Part shown: positions 26,517-35,461 of the stretch, one piece after another
Layout: each line of letters starts with the position of its first letter
How positions within the stretch are numbered: position 1 is the stretch's first letter
Source of the DNA: Gimesia maris
Lineage (GTDB): Bacteria; Planctomycetota; Planctomycetia; Planctomycetales; Planctomycetaceae
Assembly (NCBI RefSeq): GCF_008298035.1
Contig: NZ_CP042910.1
Span: forward strand, 5,037,001 to 5,101,000
DNA: 64,000 nucleotides
Direction of reading: 5' to 3'
The notes under the pieces: generated by a model
Database searches by the model: none
Told to the model about the DNA's origin: nothing
Seen by the model: only the letters and a program-made list of their open reading frames with translations
Position numbers and translations under genes: made by a program

Positions 26517-28162
26517 ACCAGAACCCCACACCCGACAACCAGACGATTCTTCTGATTGACGCCTTCCTGCAGGGCACCATCAGCGACCAGCAACAGGCAG
26601 AACTGGAACGGCTGCTCGCATCTGATTCTGAGCAGCGCCAACTTTATATCGACTATATGCAGGTCCATAACGGACTCACTACCTGGACTAACGAAACAAC
26701 AGAACCTGCGGACTGGGTTCCTCAACCAGTTTCACAAGCTCATCCCTCCCGACTGAGATCTCCCCGTTTTCTGCTAATGCTGGTCTCTTCACTGGTCGCA
26801 GCGACACTCCTGCTTTCACTGGCTTACTATGCCGGCTGGAATACCCGGGCAGACTCATCGTCTGCCATCGCTGAATCATCGATTGATCAACCAGCCGATG
26901 AAACCTCTCAACCACAGACGGATCATATTGCCCTGTTAACACAGGCAGTCGGCGTCGAATGGGACACCAACCGAAATCTGCAGGCTGGTGCCGGCCTCTC
27001 TGCCGGCTGGCTCAAACTGAAACAGGGAACGATTCAGGTCGAACTGATCAGCGGCGCTTCGATTCTCATCGAAGGTCCTGCAGCAGTAAAACTGATCTCA
27101 CCGCTCAAAGCATTCTGCCAATTTGGAAAAGTTCGCGCGTCTGTCCCCGAACAGGCGCACGGCTTCACGATGGAAACATCCCGGTTGAACGTGGTTGACC
27201 TGGGAACAGAATTTACGCTCTCACTCGATCAGTCCGGCAGCGGACAGGTACAGGTCATCGACGGCAAGGTAGAACTGCATTCCACTGACAGTCAGTCAAC
27301 ACCTGCGAATGTTCAAAGTTTAACCACCGGCGAAGGCGTGCAGTTCAATCAGCGGGGCACGATAGATCGACTCCAGGAAGCCATCCTGCCTTTAATCAAT
27401 CCGGAAGAACTGTCTCAACTGGTAGAACAGCAGCAGACACAGCAGTTTGAACGCTGGCAGAAACAGAATGCCTTACTGAAGGCTGATCCTTCTATCGTCG
27501 CTTATTATGATTTCGAAGAGTCCTCCAACTGGCTCCGCACCCTGAATAACAAAAGTCAGCAGAAACCAGCATCGTCGTCCCATGGGGCCATTGTCGGTTG
27601 CCAGTGGACGTCGGGTCGCTGGCCACAGAAACGCAGCCTGGAATTTAAACGGACCAGTGACCGGGTGCGTACTCATATTCCCGGAGAATATCAGTCGCTG
27701 ACCTTCATGGCCTGGGTCCGCATTGAAGGCTTTGACCGCTGGCTCAGTTCGCTGATGCTGACCGACGGCTACAACGACGGCAATCCGCACTGGCAGCTCA
27801 GTGACAAAGGGGAAATGATTCTGGGCGTGAAAACAGGCCCCGGCAAAAACTATTTTTCTCCCGTCGTTTTGCAGCCCACTGACCTGGGACGCTGGATCTT
27901 TCTGGTCACCGTTTACGATCATCAGAAACAGGAAGTCGTGCACTACCTGGACGGCGTTGCGGTCAGCCATCATGAAATTGAAAATCCGATTCCCCTGGTG
28001 ATCGGCCCCGCTGAGATCGGTAACTGGCGACCGCAGGAACACTCGGGCGCCCACTCTATCCGCAGCTTAAACGGACGTCTGGATGAATTCGCGTTATTCG
28101 GCCGTGCGTTATCTGCTGACGAAATATTGCAGTTGTATCAGTCGGGAAAACCGAATTCCTGA
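26513..28162 (+). CDS. FecR-domain anti-sigma-like protein with LamG domain
   Basis: 549 residues. The cytoplasmic N-terminus (1-80) has an anti-sigma-like 'LIDAFLQGTISDQQQAELER' segment. One membrane helix at about 85-108 ('LMLVSSLVAATLLLSLAYYA') follows, then a periplasmic FecR domain (about 160-260; 'LKLKQGTIQVELISGASILI', 'RLNVVDLGTEFTLSLDQSG'), then a LamG/concanavalin-like domain (about 335-545; 'SIVAYYDFEESSNWL' to 'GRLDEFALFGRALSADEI'). FecR proteins pass a surface signal to an ECF sigma factor. The LamG domain suggests a carbohydrate or protein ligand. Coupled to the sigma gene and followed by PSCyt and DUF1501 genes. Confidence 0.9.
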   Translation: MNQNPTPDNQTILLIDAFLQGTISDQQQAELERLLASDSEQRQLYIDYMQVHNGLTTWTNETTEPADWVPQPVSQAHPSRLRSPRFLLMLVSSLVAATLLLSLAYYAGWNTRADSSSAIAESSIDQPADETSQPQTDHIALLTQAVGVEWDTNRNLQAGAGLSAGWLKLKQGTIQVELISGASILIEGPAAVKLISPLKAFCQFGKVRASVPEQAHGFTMETSRLNVVDLGTEFTLSLDQSGSGQVQVIDGKVELHSTDSQSTPANVQSLTTGEGVQFNQRGTIDRLQEAILPLINPEELSQLVEQQQTQQFERWQKQNALLKADPSIVAYYDFEESSNWLRTLNNKSQQKPASSSHGAIVGCQWTSGRWPQKRSLEFKRTSDRVRTHIPGEYQSLTFMAWVRIEGFDRWLSSLMLTDGYNDGNPHWQLSDKGEMILGVKTGPGKNYFSPVVLQPTDLGRWIFLVTVYDHQKQEVVHYLDGVAVSHHEIENPIPLVIGPAEIGNWRPQEHSGAHSIRSLNGRLDEFALFGRALSADEILQLYQSGKPNS

Positions 28163-28255
28163 TTGATTTCTCTCACCAATTGTTGTGTCATAATAATAAT
28201 CGACGATCACTCCCTGAATTCTCACCAGCAGAAACTTCATTACAACGAGGCATTG

Positions 28256-31200
28256 ATGCGAAACCTTCTAATCGCGCTCACGATGATATCGGGATTTGTT
28301 TGCACAGGCTCACTCCTGGCGGAGGAAAAGAAAACCGTTCTGCCAGCCGACCATGCCAGGCGCATGCAGCAGGGACTTGATCTCTTCAAAAAAGAAGTCC
28401 GCCCCCTGCTCGTTGCCAAGTGCCTGAAATGTCATGGCGGAAAATCGATCAAAGCGGACTTCGATCTCTCCAGTCGTAAAAAACTGCTGGAGAGCGGAAT
28501 GATTGACAAGACAGCAAAAGACAGTTACCTGATGGCGCTGGTCGAACACCGTGAAGAACCTTATATGCCCCTCAAGGAACCGAAACTCTCTGAAAAAGAG
28601 ATAGACAGCCTGGCGAAGTGGATCGATCTGGGCGCTCCATTTGACAAACCACTGGCGACATCGGAAACAGCAGATGACGGAGCCATGCAGGTCACCAGCG
28701 ATGACCGCAAATTCTGGTCGTTTCAACCACTGCATCAGCCTGCTGTCCCAAAGGTGAAACAAAATGAGTGGGCCCACAACAACATCGACCAGTTCATACT
28801 TGCGCAACAACAGAAAAAGGGGCTGACTCCGAATGAAGAAGTCAGCAAACGCGTCTATATCCGCCGTGCTTATTTTGATCTGATCGGCCTGCCCCCCACA
28901 CCTGCTGAAATCGAAGAATTCCTGGCAGACCAGTCTCCCGCTGCCTATGAAAACCTGATCGATCGGCTGCTGGACAGCCCGCATTACGGCGAGCGCTGGG
29001 CCCGCCACTGGCTGGACATCGCCCGCTTCGCAGAGAGTCACGGCTTCGAACACGATTACGACCGAAACTACGCTTACCACTATCGCGACTTTGTGATCAA
29101 AGCTTTAAACCAGGACATGCCCTACGATCAGTTCGTCAAATGGCAGTTGGCCGGTGATGAACTTGAACCGGACAATCCGCTGGCGCTCATGGCAACCGGA
29201 TTTCTGGGCGCGGGCGTTTTCCCGACTCAGATTACGGCTAATGAAGTCGAACGCACTCGCTACGACGCACTGGACGATATGCTCAATACAACCAGCCTGG
29301 CGATGCTGGGGCTGAGTGTCGGCTGTGCCCGCTGTCACGATCATAAATTCGACCCCATCCCCAGTCATGATTACTATCGGATGCTATCCACATTTACGAC
29401 CACGGTGCGCACGGAAATCGAACTCGACCTGGACCCTGAAAAATATAAGAAAGACAAAGCAGCATTTGACCAGGCTCACGCACCACTGGTGCAAGCATTA
29501 CAAGAATATGAAACGGCATCCGTAGAACCGGCATTCCAGAAGTGGCTTCATTCAGGCAAAACAGCGAGCGTGCCACTCGATGAATGGATTGTCCCCGAAG
29601 TCATCGGCCACACCTCGAAAGGTAAAGCCCGTTTTGAAAAACTGGATGACGGCTCGGTCCTCGTCAGCGGTCCGAATATCAACCAGGACAATTACACTTT
29701 CACGCTGCGTACCAGTGTTCATCCCATTCATTCGATTCGCCTGGAAGCACTCTCGCATCGCTCTCTGCCTAAACAGGGTCCTGGCCGTGCGGTGAACGGG
29801 AACTTCTCTTTGACCGCCTTTAAAGTCAAAGCCAAATCCGCTGAGGATAAAAAGGCGACAGCCAAAGATCTCAAACTGACAAACGCCCGTGCGACGCATG
29901 AACAGAATCAGACCACGCTTTCAGCCGCCAGCGCCATTGACGGTCAATATGGATCAGGCTGGGCCGTCGACCTGGGAGGCATCGGCAAAGGCCAGGCGGT
30001 CATCTTCGATCTGGAAACGCCCCTGGATCAGGCAGGAGAAACTGAGCTGACCATCACCATGTCGTTTACAAACAATGTGAATCACAGCATCGGACGTCCC
30101 CGATTTTCTGTCAGCAGTACCACAGCCTCTACAGTCAAAACCGGGAATGGCAGTCCCGAAGCACTTTCACAGGCTCTGCAACTCGTCCAGCAAGGAAAGT
30201 CGGAGAAACTGTCCACTGTTCAGAAAGAGATTCTGAAACGTCAGTTCGAACAGCAGGATCCAAAGTGGGTCGCTCTGAAAGAGAAAGTCGAACTGCATCT
30301 CAAAATCGAGCCACAACCGGCTTTGACCAAGGTCATGATCTGCAGCGAGGGCCCAGATGTCAAACCGGTTCGACATCATACGCAAGGGAAAGACTTCTTC
30401 GAGGAAACCTACCACCTCACAAGAGGAGACACGGATCAGAAAGGCAAAGTTGCCAACCAGGGATTCCTGCAGGTCCTGATGCGTACCCCCAAAAAAGAAG
30501 AGTCCTGGCTCAAATCGCCTCCCAAATCGGCATCCACATCTTACCGCCGCGCCTCGCTGGCAGACTGGATGACCGATACCCGACAGGGCGCAGGCGCCCT
30601 GCTGGCACGCGTGATGACCAATCGACTCTGGCAACACCATATCGGCACGGGAATCGTGGCTACTCCCAACGACTTCGGTCTGCAGGGAGATCGCCCTACT
30701 CATCCCGATTTACTGGAATACCTGGCAAATCAACTCATCAAGCATAACTGGCAGTTAAAGCCACTGCATAAAGACATCATGTTGAGCGCCACTTATCGGC
30801 AGTCCACCGATTTCGATCTAGCCAAAGCAAAAATTGATCCGGAGAACAAACTTTACTGGCGACGCTCTCCTCAACGCCTGGAAGGGGAAGTCATCCGCGA
30901 TGCGATACTTTATGTCGGCGATCAATTGGATCCGACTATGTATGGCCCCGGCTCACTGCAGCAGGAAAACCAGCGACGCAGCATCTATTTCAAAATCAAA
31001 CGCAGCCAGTTGATTCCGATGATGCAGCTGTTCGATGCGCCCGAAGCACTGGTCAGTATCGGACAGCGTTCCAGCACGACAATCGCACCGCAGGCTTTGC
31101 TGTTTATGAATGCCGACTTCATCAGAAAAAGCGCCGGCTCATTCGCAGCACGTCTCCTCAAAGATCATCCGGAATCAATCGAAACAAACATTCAGAAGGC

Positions 31201-31378
31201 ATACCAGATCGCCCTGGGTCGAAATCCAACGGACAGTGAAACCGCGATTTCTCTCGCTTTCATTCAACAGCACCAGGCATCCTATCAGGCGGAGAAGAAA
31301 CAGGATGCCACCCTGCTGGCATTGACGGATTTCACACACGCATTACTCAGCACAAACGAATTCATTTACCCGAATTAA
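28256..31378 (+). CDS. PSCyt1-DUF1549-DUF1553 secreted cytochrome-like protein
   Basis: 1040 residues from the ATG at 28256, preceded by ACGAGG and starting a clear signal peptide (1-23). Heme-type motif C56-L-K-C59-H60 lies in the PSCyt1 domain. DUF1549 follows ('RVYIRRAYFDLIGLPPTPAE', then a second C-A-R-C-H motif in 'GCARCHDHKFDPI'), then a variable middle with a discoidin-like beta domain, then DUF1553 ('RASLADWMTDTRQGAGAL' to 'LSATYRQ'). These families are nearly confined to planctomycetes and relatives and their function is not established; two CxxCH motifs suggest c-type heme. It follows the FecR-LamG gene and pairs with the DUF1501 gene downstream. Confidence 0.92.
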   Translation: MRNLLIALTMISGFVCTGSLLAEEKKTVLPADHARRMQQGLDLFKKEVRPLLVAKCLKCHGGKSIKADFDLSSRKKLLESGMIDKTAKDSYLMALVEHREEPYMPLKEPKLSEKEIDSLAKWIDLGAPFDKPLATSETADDGAMQVTSDDRKFWSFQPLHQPAVPKVKQNEWAHNNIDQFILAQQQKKGLTPNEEVSKRVYIRRAYFDLIGLPPTPAEIEEFLADQSPAAYENLIDRLLDSPHYGERWARHWLDIARFAESHGFEHDYDRNYAYHYRDFVIKALNQDMPYDQFVKWQLAGDELEPDNPLALMATGFLGAGVFPTQITANEVERTRYDALDDMLNTTSLAMLGLSVGCARCHDHKFDPIPSHDYYRMLSTFTTTVRTEIELDLDPEKYKKDKAAFDQAHAPLVQALQEYETASVEPAFQKWLHSGKTASVPLDEWIVPEVIGHTSKGKARFEKLDDGSVLVSGPNINQDNYTFTLRTSVHPIHSIRLEALSHRSLPKQGPGRAVNGNFSLTAFKVKAKSAEDKKATAKDLKLTNARATHEQNQTTLSAASAIDGQYGSGWAVDLGGIGKGQAVIFDLETPLDQAGETELTITMSFTNNVNHSIGRPRFSVSSTTASTVKTGNGSPEALSQALQLVQQGKSEKLSTVQKEILKRQFEQQDPKWVALKEKVELHLKIEPQPALTKVMICSEGPDVKPVRHHTQGKDFFEETYHLTRGDTDQKGKVANQGFLQVLMRTPKKEESWLKSPPKSASTSYRRASLADWMTDTRQGAGALLARVMTNRLWQHHIGTGIVATPNDFGLQGDRPTHPDLLEYLANQLIKHNWQLKPLHKDIMLSATYRQSTDFDLAKAKIDPENKLYWRRSPQRLEGEVIRDAILYVGDQLDPTMYGPGSLQQENQRRSIYFKIKRSQLIPMMQLFDAPEALVSIGQRSSTTIAPQALLFMNADFIRKSAGSFAARLLKDHPESIETNIQKAYQIALGRNPTDSETAISLAFIQQHQASYQAEKKQDATLLALTDFTHALLSTNEFIYPN

Positions 31379-31446
31379 AAAGACTGAGAGACACCACTGT
31401 CCGGGAAACCGTTTTTAAAACGAATTTCATATTGAGAGGCTTTGAG

Positions 31447-32934
31447 ATGAGACCATCATCCAGCGAATTACCGACAATCTCACTGAACCAGTTACTGGCA
31501 CGACGGCAGTTACTCAAACGCGCTGGCAGCGGTCTGGGAACACTCGGATTGCTCAGTCTCCTTCAGCAGGAGGGTGTACTGGAACAGACAACGGCGGCTC
31601 CTTCGATACAGGCCACGAATCCATTGGCACCCAAACCGACACACTTCCCGGCGAAAGCCAAAGCAGTGATCTGGCTGTTTATTAACGGTGGTCCCAGTCA
31701 GGTCGATACCTGGGATTATAAACCCGAACTGGAAAAACGGGACGGCGTGGCACTGGAAGGCTTCGACAACAAAACCGGCTTTTTCCAGAATTCGGTTGGC
31801 CCGCTCATGAAAAGCCCGTTCAAATTCAAACAGTATGGTGAATCCGGAAAATGGGTGTCCGAGATATTCCCGAACATGGCACAACACGTCGACAAAATGG
31901 CGTTCATCCACTCCGGACATACGGAATCAAACAATCACAGTCCGGCCTTATTTATGATGAATAGCGGCCTGCCCAAAATGGGTTACCCCTGTGTCGGTTC
32001 CTGGGTGACCTACGGACTCGGTTCTGAAAGCAACAGTCTGCCCGCATTTGTTGTGATGTCCGACCCATTGGGACGAGGGTTGCCTAAAGGACAGAGTCTG
32101 AACTGGGGCGCCGGTTTTCTACCCAGCGTCTATCAGGGAACATATTTGCGTCCGACAGGTGAGCCGATTGATAACCTGCAGCCCCCTGCGGTTCTCACCG
32201 AAAAAGGACGACAACGTTCGCAACTGGATCTGCTGAAATCGCTCAACCGCCAGCATCTGCAGCAGAATGATAGTGACCAGGAACTGGCAGCACGCATCGA
32301 AAGCTTCGAACTGGCCTATCGGATGCAGAGTGCCGCCCCGGAAGCCCTCGATATCGGCCAGGAACCGAAACACCTTCAGGAACAGTATGGCATCGGCAAT
32401 AAGAAGTGCGAGCATTTTGCCAAACAGTGCCTGATTGCCCGCCGGATGGTTGAACGAGGAACCCGCTTTGTACAGATCTATTCAGGTGGCATGGAAAACC
32501 AGCGAAGCTGGGATGGCCATTCCGATATTAAAGGCAACCACAGTGGCTTCGCGGAAGAAACCGATCAGCCGATTGCAGCATTACTGGCTGATCTGGAAGC
32601 GCGGGGCCTGCTCAATGAAACCCTGGTGATCTGGGGAGGAGAATTCGGACGGCTGCCGATCGCCCAGAAAGGTGCCACGCCGGGTCGCGATCACAATCCG
32701 CACGCTTTCACCACCTGGCTGGCAGGTGGCGGCGTTAAAGCGGGGACCAGCTATGGCGCGACTGATGAAATCGGGTTCAAAGCAGCAGAGAATAAAGTAC
32801 ACGTGAATGATCTCCACGCGACCATCCTCAGTCTGCTGGGTATGGATCATGAAAAACTGACGTACCTCTACAGTGGACGACGATTCCGCCTGACAGATGT
32901 GGGCGGCCATGTGATTAATGACATCATCGCATAA
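31447..32934 (+). CDS. DUF1501 family exported protein
   Basis: 495 residues from the ATG at 31447, with GAGAGGC upstream; an upstream TTG adds five residues. The N-terminal 'ARRQLLKRAGSGLGTLGLLS' is a Tat-like signal. The DUF1501 body shows 'AVIWLFINGGPSQVDTWD', 'LPAFVVMSDPLGRGLPKGQ' and 'LVIWGGEFGRLPIAQKG', then 'DHNPHAFTTWLAGGGVKAG'. The fold resembles alkaline-phosphatase/sulfatase enzymes, but a catalytic function has not been shown. Genome neighbours of DUF1501 are nearly always DUF1549/1553 proteins, as here. Confidence 0.92.
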   Translation: MRPSSSELPTISLNQLLARRQLLKRAGSGLGTLGLLSLLQQEGVLEQTTAAPSIQATNPLAPKPTHFPAKAKAVIWLFINGGPSQVDTWDYKPELEKRDGVALEGFDNKTGFFQNSVGPLMKSPFKFKQYGESGKWVSEIFPNMAQHVDKMAFIHSGHTESNNHSPALFMMNSGLPKMGYPCVGSWVTYGLGSESNSLPAFVVMSDPLGRGLPKGQSLNWGAGFLPSVYQGTYLRPTGEPIDNLQPPAVLTEKGRQRSQLDLLKSLNRQHLQQNDSDQELAARIESFELAYRMQSAAPEALDIGQEPKHLQEQYGIGNKKCEHFAKQCLIARRMVERGTRFVQIYSGGMENQRSWDGHSDIKGNHSGFAEETDQPIAALLADLEARGLLNETLVIWGGEFGRLPIAQKGATPGRDHNPHAFTTWLAGGGVKAGTSYGATDEIGFKAAENKVHVNDLHATILSLLGMDHEKLTYLYSGRRFRLTDVGGHVINDIIA

Positions 32935-32956
32935 ATCAGGTCAATCACGACAGATT

Positions 32957-33718
32957 CTAAGACATTGATTCGTGCGACTTGAACTTTTTTCGATACTCGG
33001 AAGGAGAAATGCCCATCAGATTCACAAACTGTTTTGTGAAATAACTCTGGTCATAAAAGCCCGACTCCAGCGCGATTTCAGACACCCTTTTTTCGGTTCT
33101 CGTCAGGGATTGACAGGCGGCGTTGATTCTCACACGCAGAATATATTTCTGAGGCGTGATCTGATACAGCTTTTTGAACTTGCGATCAAACTGGCTCACT
33201 GACAAATACATCAAGTCGGCCAGATCGGAAATCTGAATCCGTTCCTGATAATGCTCGAGAACATATGCGATGACTTTATCCAGTTCCTGATACGACTGAA
33301 ACTCGGTGCCGGCCACTTTAATATCACGCAGGACCCCCGCGACACCAATGACTTGGCCACCATCGCCGAAGAGAGGAATTTTACTGCACAGATACCATTT
33401 GAGATTTCCGTGACGGTCCGGGATCAACCAGACCTGATTGGGCAGCGGACTGGCGGACTCCATCACGCGTTGATCTTCAGCCACATACTGTTCTGCGAGA
33501 TCTTTGGGATGAATGTCGAAGTCAGTTTTACCGATGATGTCCTCTTCACGGGGAATCGCGCGGATGTCCATCCAGGTGTGACTGATGTTAATAAAACGTC
33601 CCTGGGCATCCTTCGCGAAAAAGTAGGCATCCGGAATGTAATTAAACAGCTCTTCCAGATGGAGCTTGTTATCCAGCCGTTTCAAAAAGTCATCACGGAA
33701 TTTCTGAGAATCGAACAT
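32957..33718 (-). CDS. PAS-AraC family transcriptional regulator
   Basis: 253 residues from the ATG at 33718; a start at 33733 adds five. A PAS domain spans about 20-135 ('LFNYIPDAYFFAKDAQGRFI', 'DIIGKTDFDIHP', 'GVAGVLRDI'). An AraC-type double helix-turn-helix spans about 145-245 ('ISDLADLMYLSVSQFDRKFK', 'VSEIALESGFYDQSYFTKQF'). The PAS domain may sense a small ligand or redox state. It diverges from the second DUF1501 gene across a region with two TTCGAA palindromes, the natural candidates for its operator. It converges with the first DUF1501 gene. Confidence 0.9.
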   Translation of the reverse strand: MFDSQKFRDDFLKRLDNKLHLEELFNYIPDAYFFAKDAQGRFINISHTWMDIRAIPREEDIIGKTDFDIHPKDLAEQYVAEDQRVMESASPLPNQVWLIPDRHGNLKWYLCSKIPLFGDGGQVIGVAGVLRDIKVAGTEFQSYQELDKVIAYVLEHYQERIQISDLADLMYLSVSQFDRKFKKLYQITPQKYILRVRINAACQSLTRTEKRVSEIALESGFYDQSYFTKQFVNLMGISPSEYRKKFKSHESMS

Positions 33719-33836
33719 GCGTAAATAATACAAATTTATGCGTGTTTTCTACAAGACGACATTGATCTGAGCGTCTACGATATGCGAAAATAAACGAATC
33801 AGCGTTTTTTTAAGTGAATCCAGCTATTCGTCTATT

Positions 33837-33891
33837 TTCAATTTCGAAATTGAACCACATTTCAGAGTTGATTTTCGAAGATTCGACTCTG
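33837..33891. promoter_or_regulatory. Pair of TTCGAA-centred palindromes
   Basis: 33837-33854 is a perfect 18-base palindrome TTCAATTTCGAAATTGAA. 33863-33891 is a second, with arms CAGAGTTGA and TCGACTCTG (8 of 9 paired) around a TTCGAA core. Their centres are 31 bases apart, about three helical turns. They lie between the divergent PAS-AraC gene and the DUF1501 gene, 30-85 bases before the latter's start. Confidence 0.55.
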
Positions 33892-33920
33892 TGTTGAAAT
33901 CCATTTGATTGGGGTGCATT

Positions 33921-35297
33921 ATGCTGAAGTTTACCGGTCGAGGCACGGCACATACCTGTAGCGGCGTGACACGCAGAGACTTTCTGCAGGTCGGAACGCT
34001 GGGCGCCATGGGACTCTCGCTGCCCCAATATCTCGAAGCGAAAGAAAAAGGCCTGGTGGATAAAAAGAACGACAATCGTTCCGCCATCATGATCTTCAAC
34101 CTGGGAGCCCCCAGTCAATTAGACACCTTCGATATGAAACCGGATGCCCCGGCGGAAATTCGTGGCCCCTTTAAACCAATCAACACCGCATCCCCTGAGA
34201 TCGACATCTCCGAGATTCTGCCGTTACATGCGAAAGTCGCAGATAAGTTTTCGCTGGTGCGATCCTGTTATCACACGGCAGCTGCCGTCCACGATGCCGG
34301 CTGGCAGATGATGCAGACCGGCCGCCTGTTTACCGGCGGAATTAATACACCCCACATCGGTTCGGTCGTTGATTACCTCCGCGGACGAAAAACCGACCTG
34401 CCTGCAAACGTTGTCCTTCCCGAAACGATGGGACGCGGCGGTGGAAATCTCCCTAACGGACAGGCGGGCGGCTTCCTGGGGAAAGCGCACGATCCTTTCG
34501 CTCTCATGGCAGATCCTTCAAAACCAAATTTTAAAGTTCCTGACATGCTGCCTCCCAAAGAGATTGGAACAGCCCGACTGGAACGACGCAAAAAAATCCG
34601 TGAAGTCGTAGATGAAACGATCAATTACTTCGAATCCACTGAAGACGCGAAACTTCTGAACGGGAATTTCCATTCCGCCTACCGGCTGATGACCAGTAAG
34701 GAAGCCCGGGAAGCCTTTGATCTTTCAAAAGAACCCAAAAAGGTCCGCGAACGATATGGTATGAACCGCTTCGGTCAATGCTGCCTGCTCGCTCGGCGAC
34801 TGGTCGAATCCGGCGTGCGGTTTGTCACCATCAATACCTTCCTGACCGTCTTCAATGAAGTGACCTGGGATATCCACGGCTCCAAGCCGTTCACCTCGAT
34901 TGAAGGTATGAAAAATATTGTAGCACCCATGTATGACCAGGCTTACAGTGCCCTGATCGAAGATTTGTATGATCGAGGCATGCTGGATGAAACGCTGGTC
35001 TGCAACGTGGCTGAGTTCGGCAGAACACCCAAAGTCAATCCCGCCGGAGGCCGGGACCACTGGCCTCAATGTTTTACCTGTTACTTCGCCGGCGGTGGGG
35101 TTCAGGGCGGACGCGTGGTCGGCAGCAGTGACCCCATTGGCGGTGTTCCCGCTGATCAGCCTGTTTCCCCCGGAGATCTCGCAGCGACCGTATATCATAG
35201 CCTGGGTTTTGATTTGCATACGGTTTTACCCGGTCCTTCCGGACGCCCCTTCCCGATTGTGGATGTGGGTAACCATGAAATCCGCGAGCTGTTTTAA
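33921..35297 (+). CDS. DUF1501 family exported protein, second copy
   Basis: 458 residues from the ATG at 33921; a start at 33909 adds four. A Tat signal is visible: 'VTRRDFLQVGTLGAMGLSLP'. DUF1501 motifs: 'SAIMIFNLGAPSQLDTFDM', 'LPANVVLPETMGRGG' and 'LVCNVAEFGRTPKVNPAGG', followed by 'RDHWPQCFTCYFAGGGVQGG'. Compared with the copy at 31447 the sequence is quite different, so they are not a recent duplication. First gene of a plus-strand run with the DUF1549/1553 and WD40-cytochrome genes, and divergent from the PAS-AraC regulator. Confidence 0.92.
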   Translation: MLKFTGRGTAHTCSGVTRRDFLQVGTLGAMGLSLPQYLEAKEKGLVDKKNDNRSAIMIFNLGAPSQLDTFDMKPDAPAEIRGPFKPINTASPEIDISEILPLHAKVADKFSLVRSCYHTAAAVHDAGWQMMQTGRLFTGGINTPHIGSVVDYLRGRKTDLPANVVLPETMGRGGGNLPNGQAGGFLGKAHDPFALMADPSKPNFKVPDMLPPKEIGTARLERRKKIREVVDETINYFESTEDAKLLNGNFHSAYRLMTSKEAREAFDLSKEPKKVRERYGMNRFGQCCLLARRLVESGVRFVTINTFLTVFNEVTWDIHGSKPFTSIEGMKNIVAPMYDQAYSALIEDLYDRGMLDETLVCNVAEFGRTPKVNPAGGRDHWPQCFTCYFAGGGVQGGRVVGSSDPIGGVPADQPVSPGDLAATVYHSLGFDLHTVLPGPSGRPFPIVDVGNHEIRELF

Positions 35298-35461
35298 GCA
35301 ATCCTGAGTCAGCGGATCATTCACGCTGATGGTACATAGATTACGCGATTTTACGAATCGTGCAGCGAAGATGGTGGCACCGTCGTCTGATTTGATGACT
35401 TGCATTACATCCTTCGATTCCTCACGCGACTTGCAATTATTTTTCCCAAGAGAAGTGCTCG

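Noticed and set aside
28310-29080. 256-codon minus-strand open frame
   Set aside because: Antisense to the PSCyt/DUF1549 gene; no ribosome-binding site and no recognisable domain.
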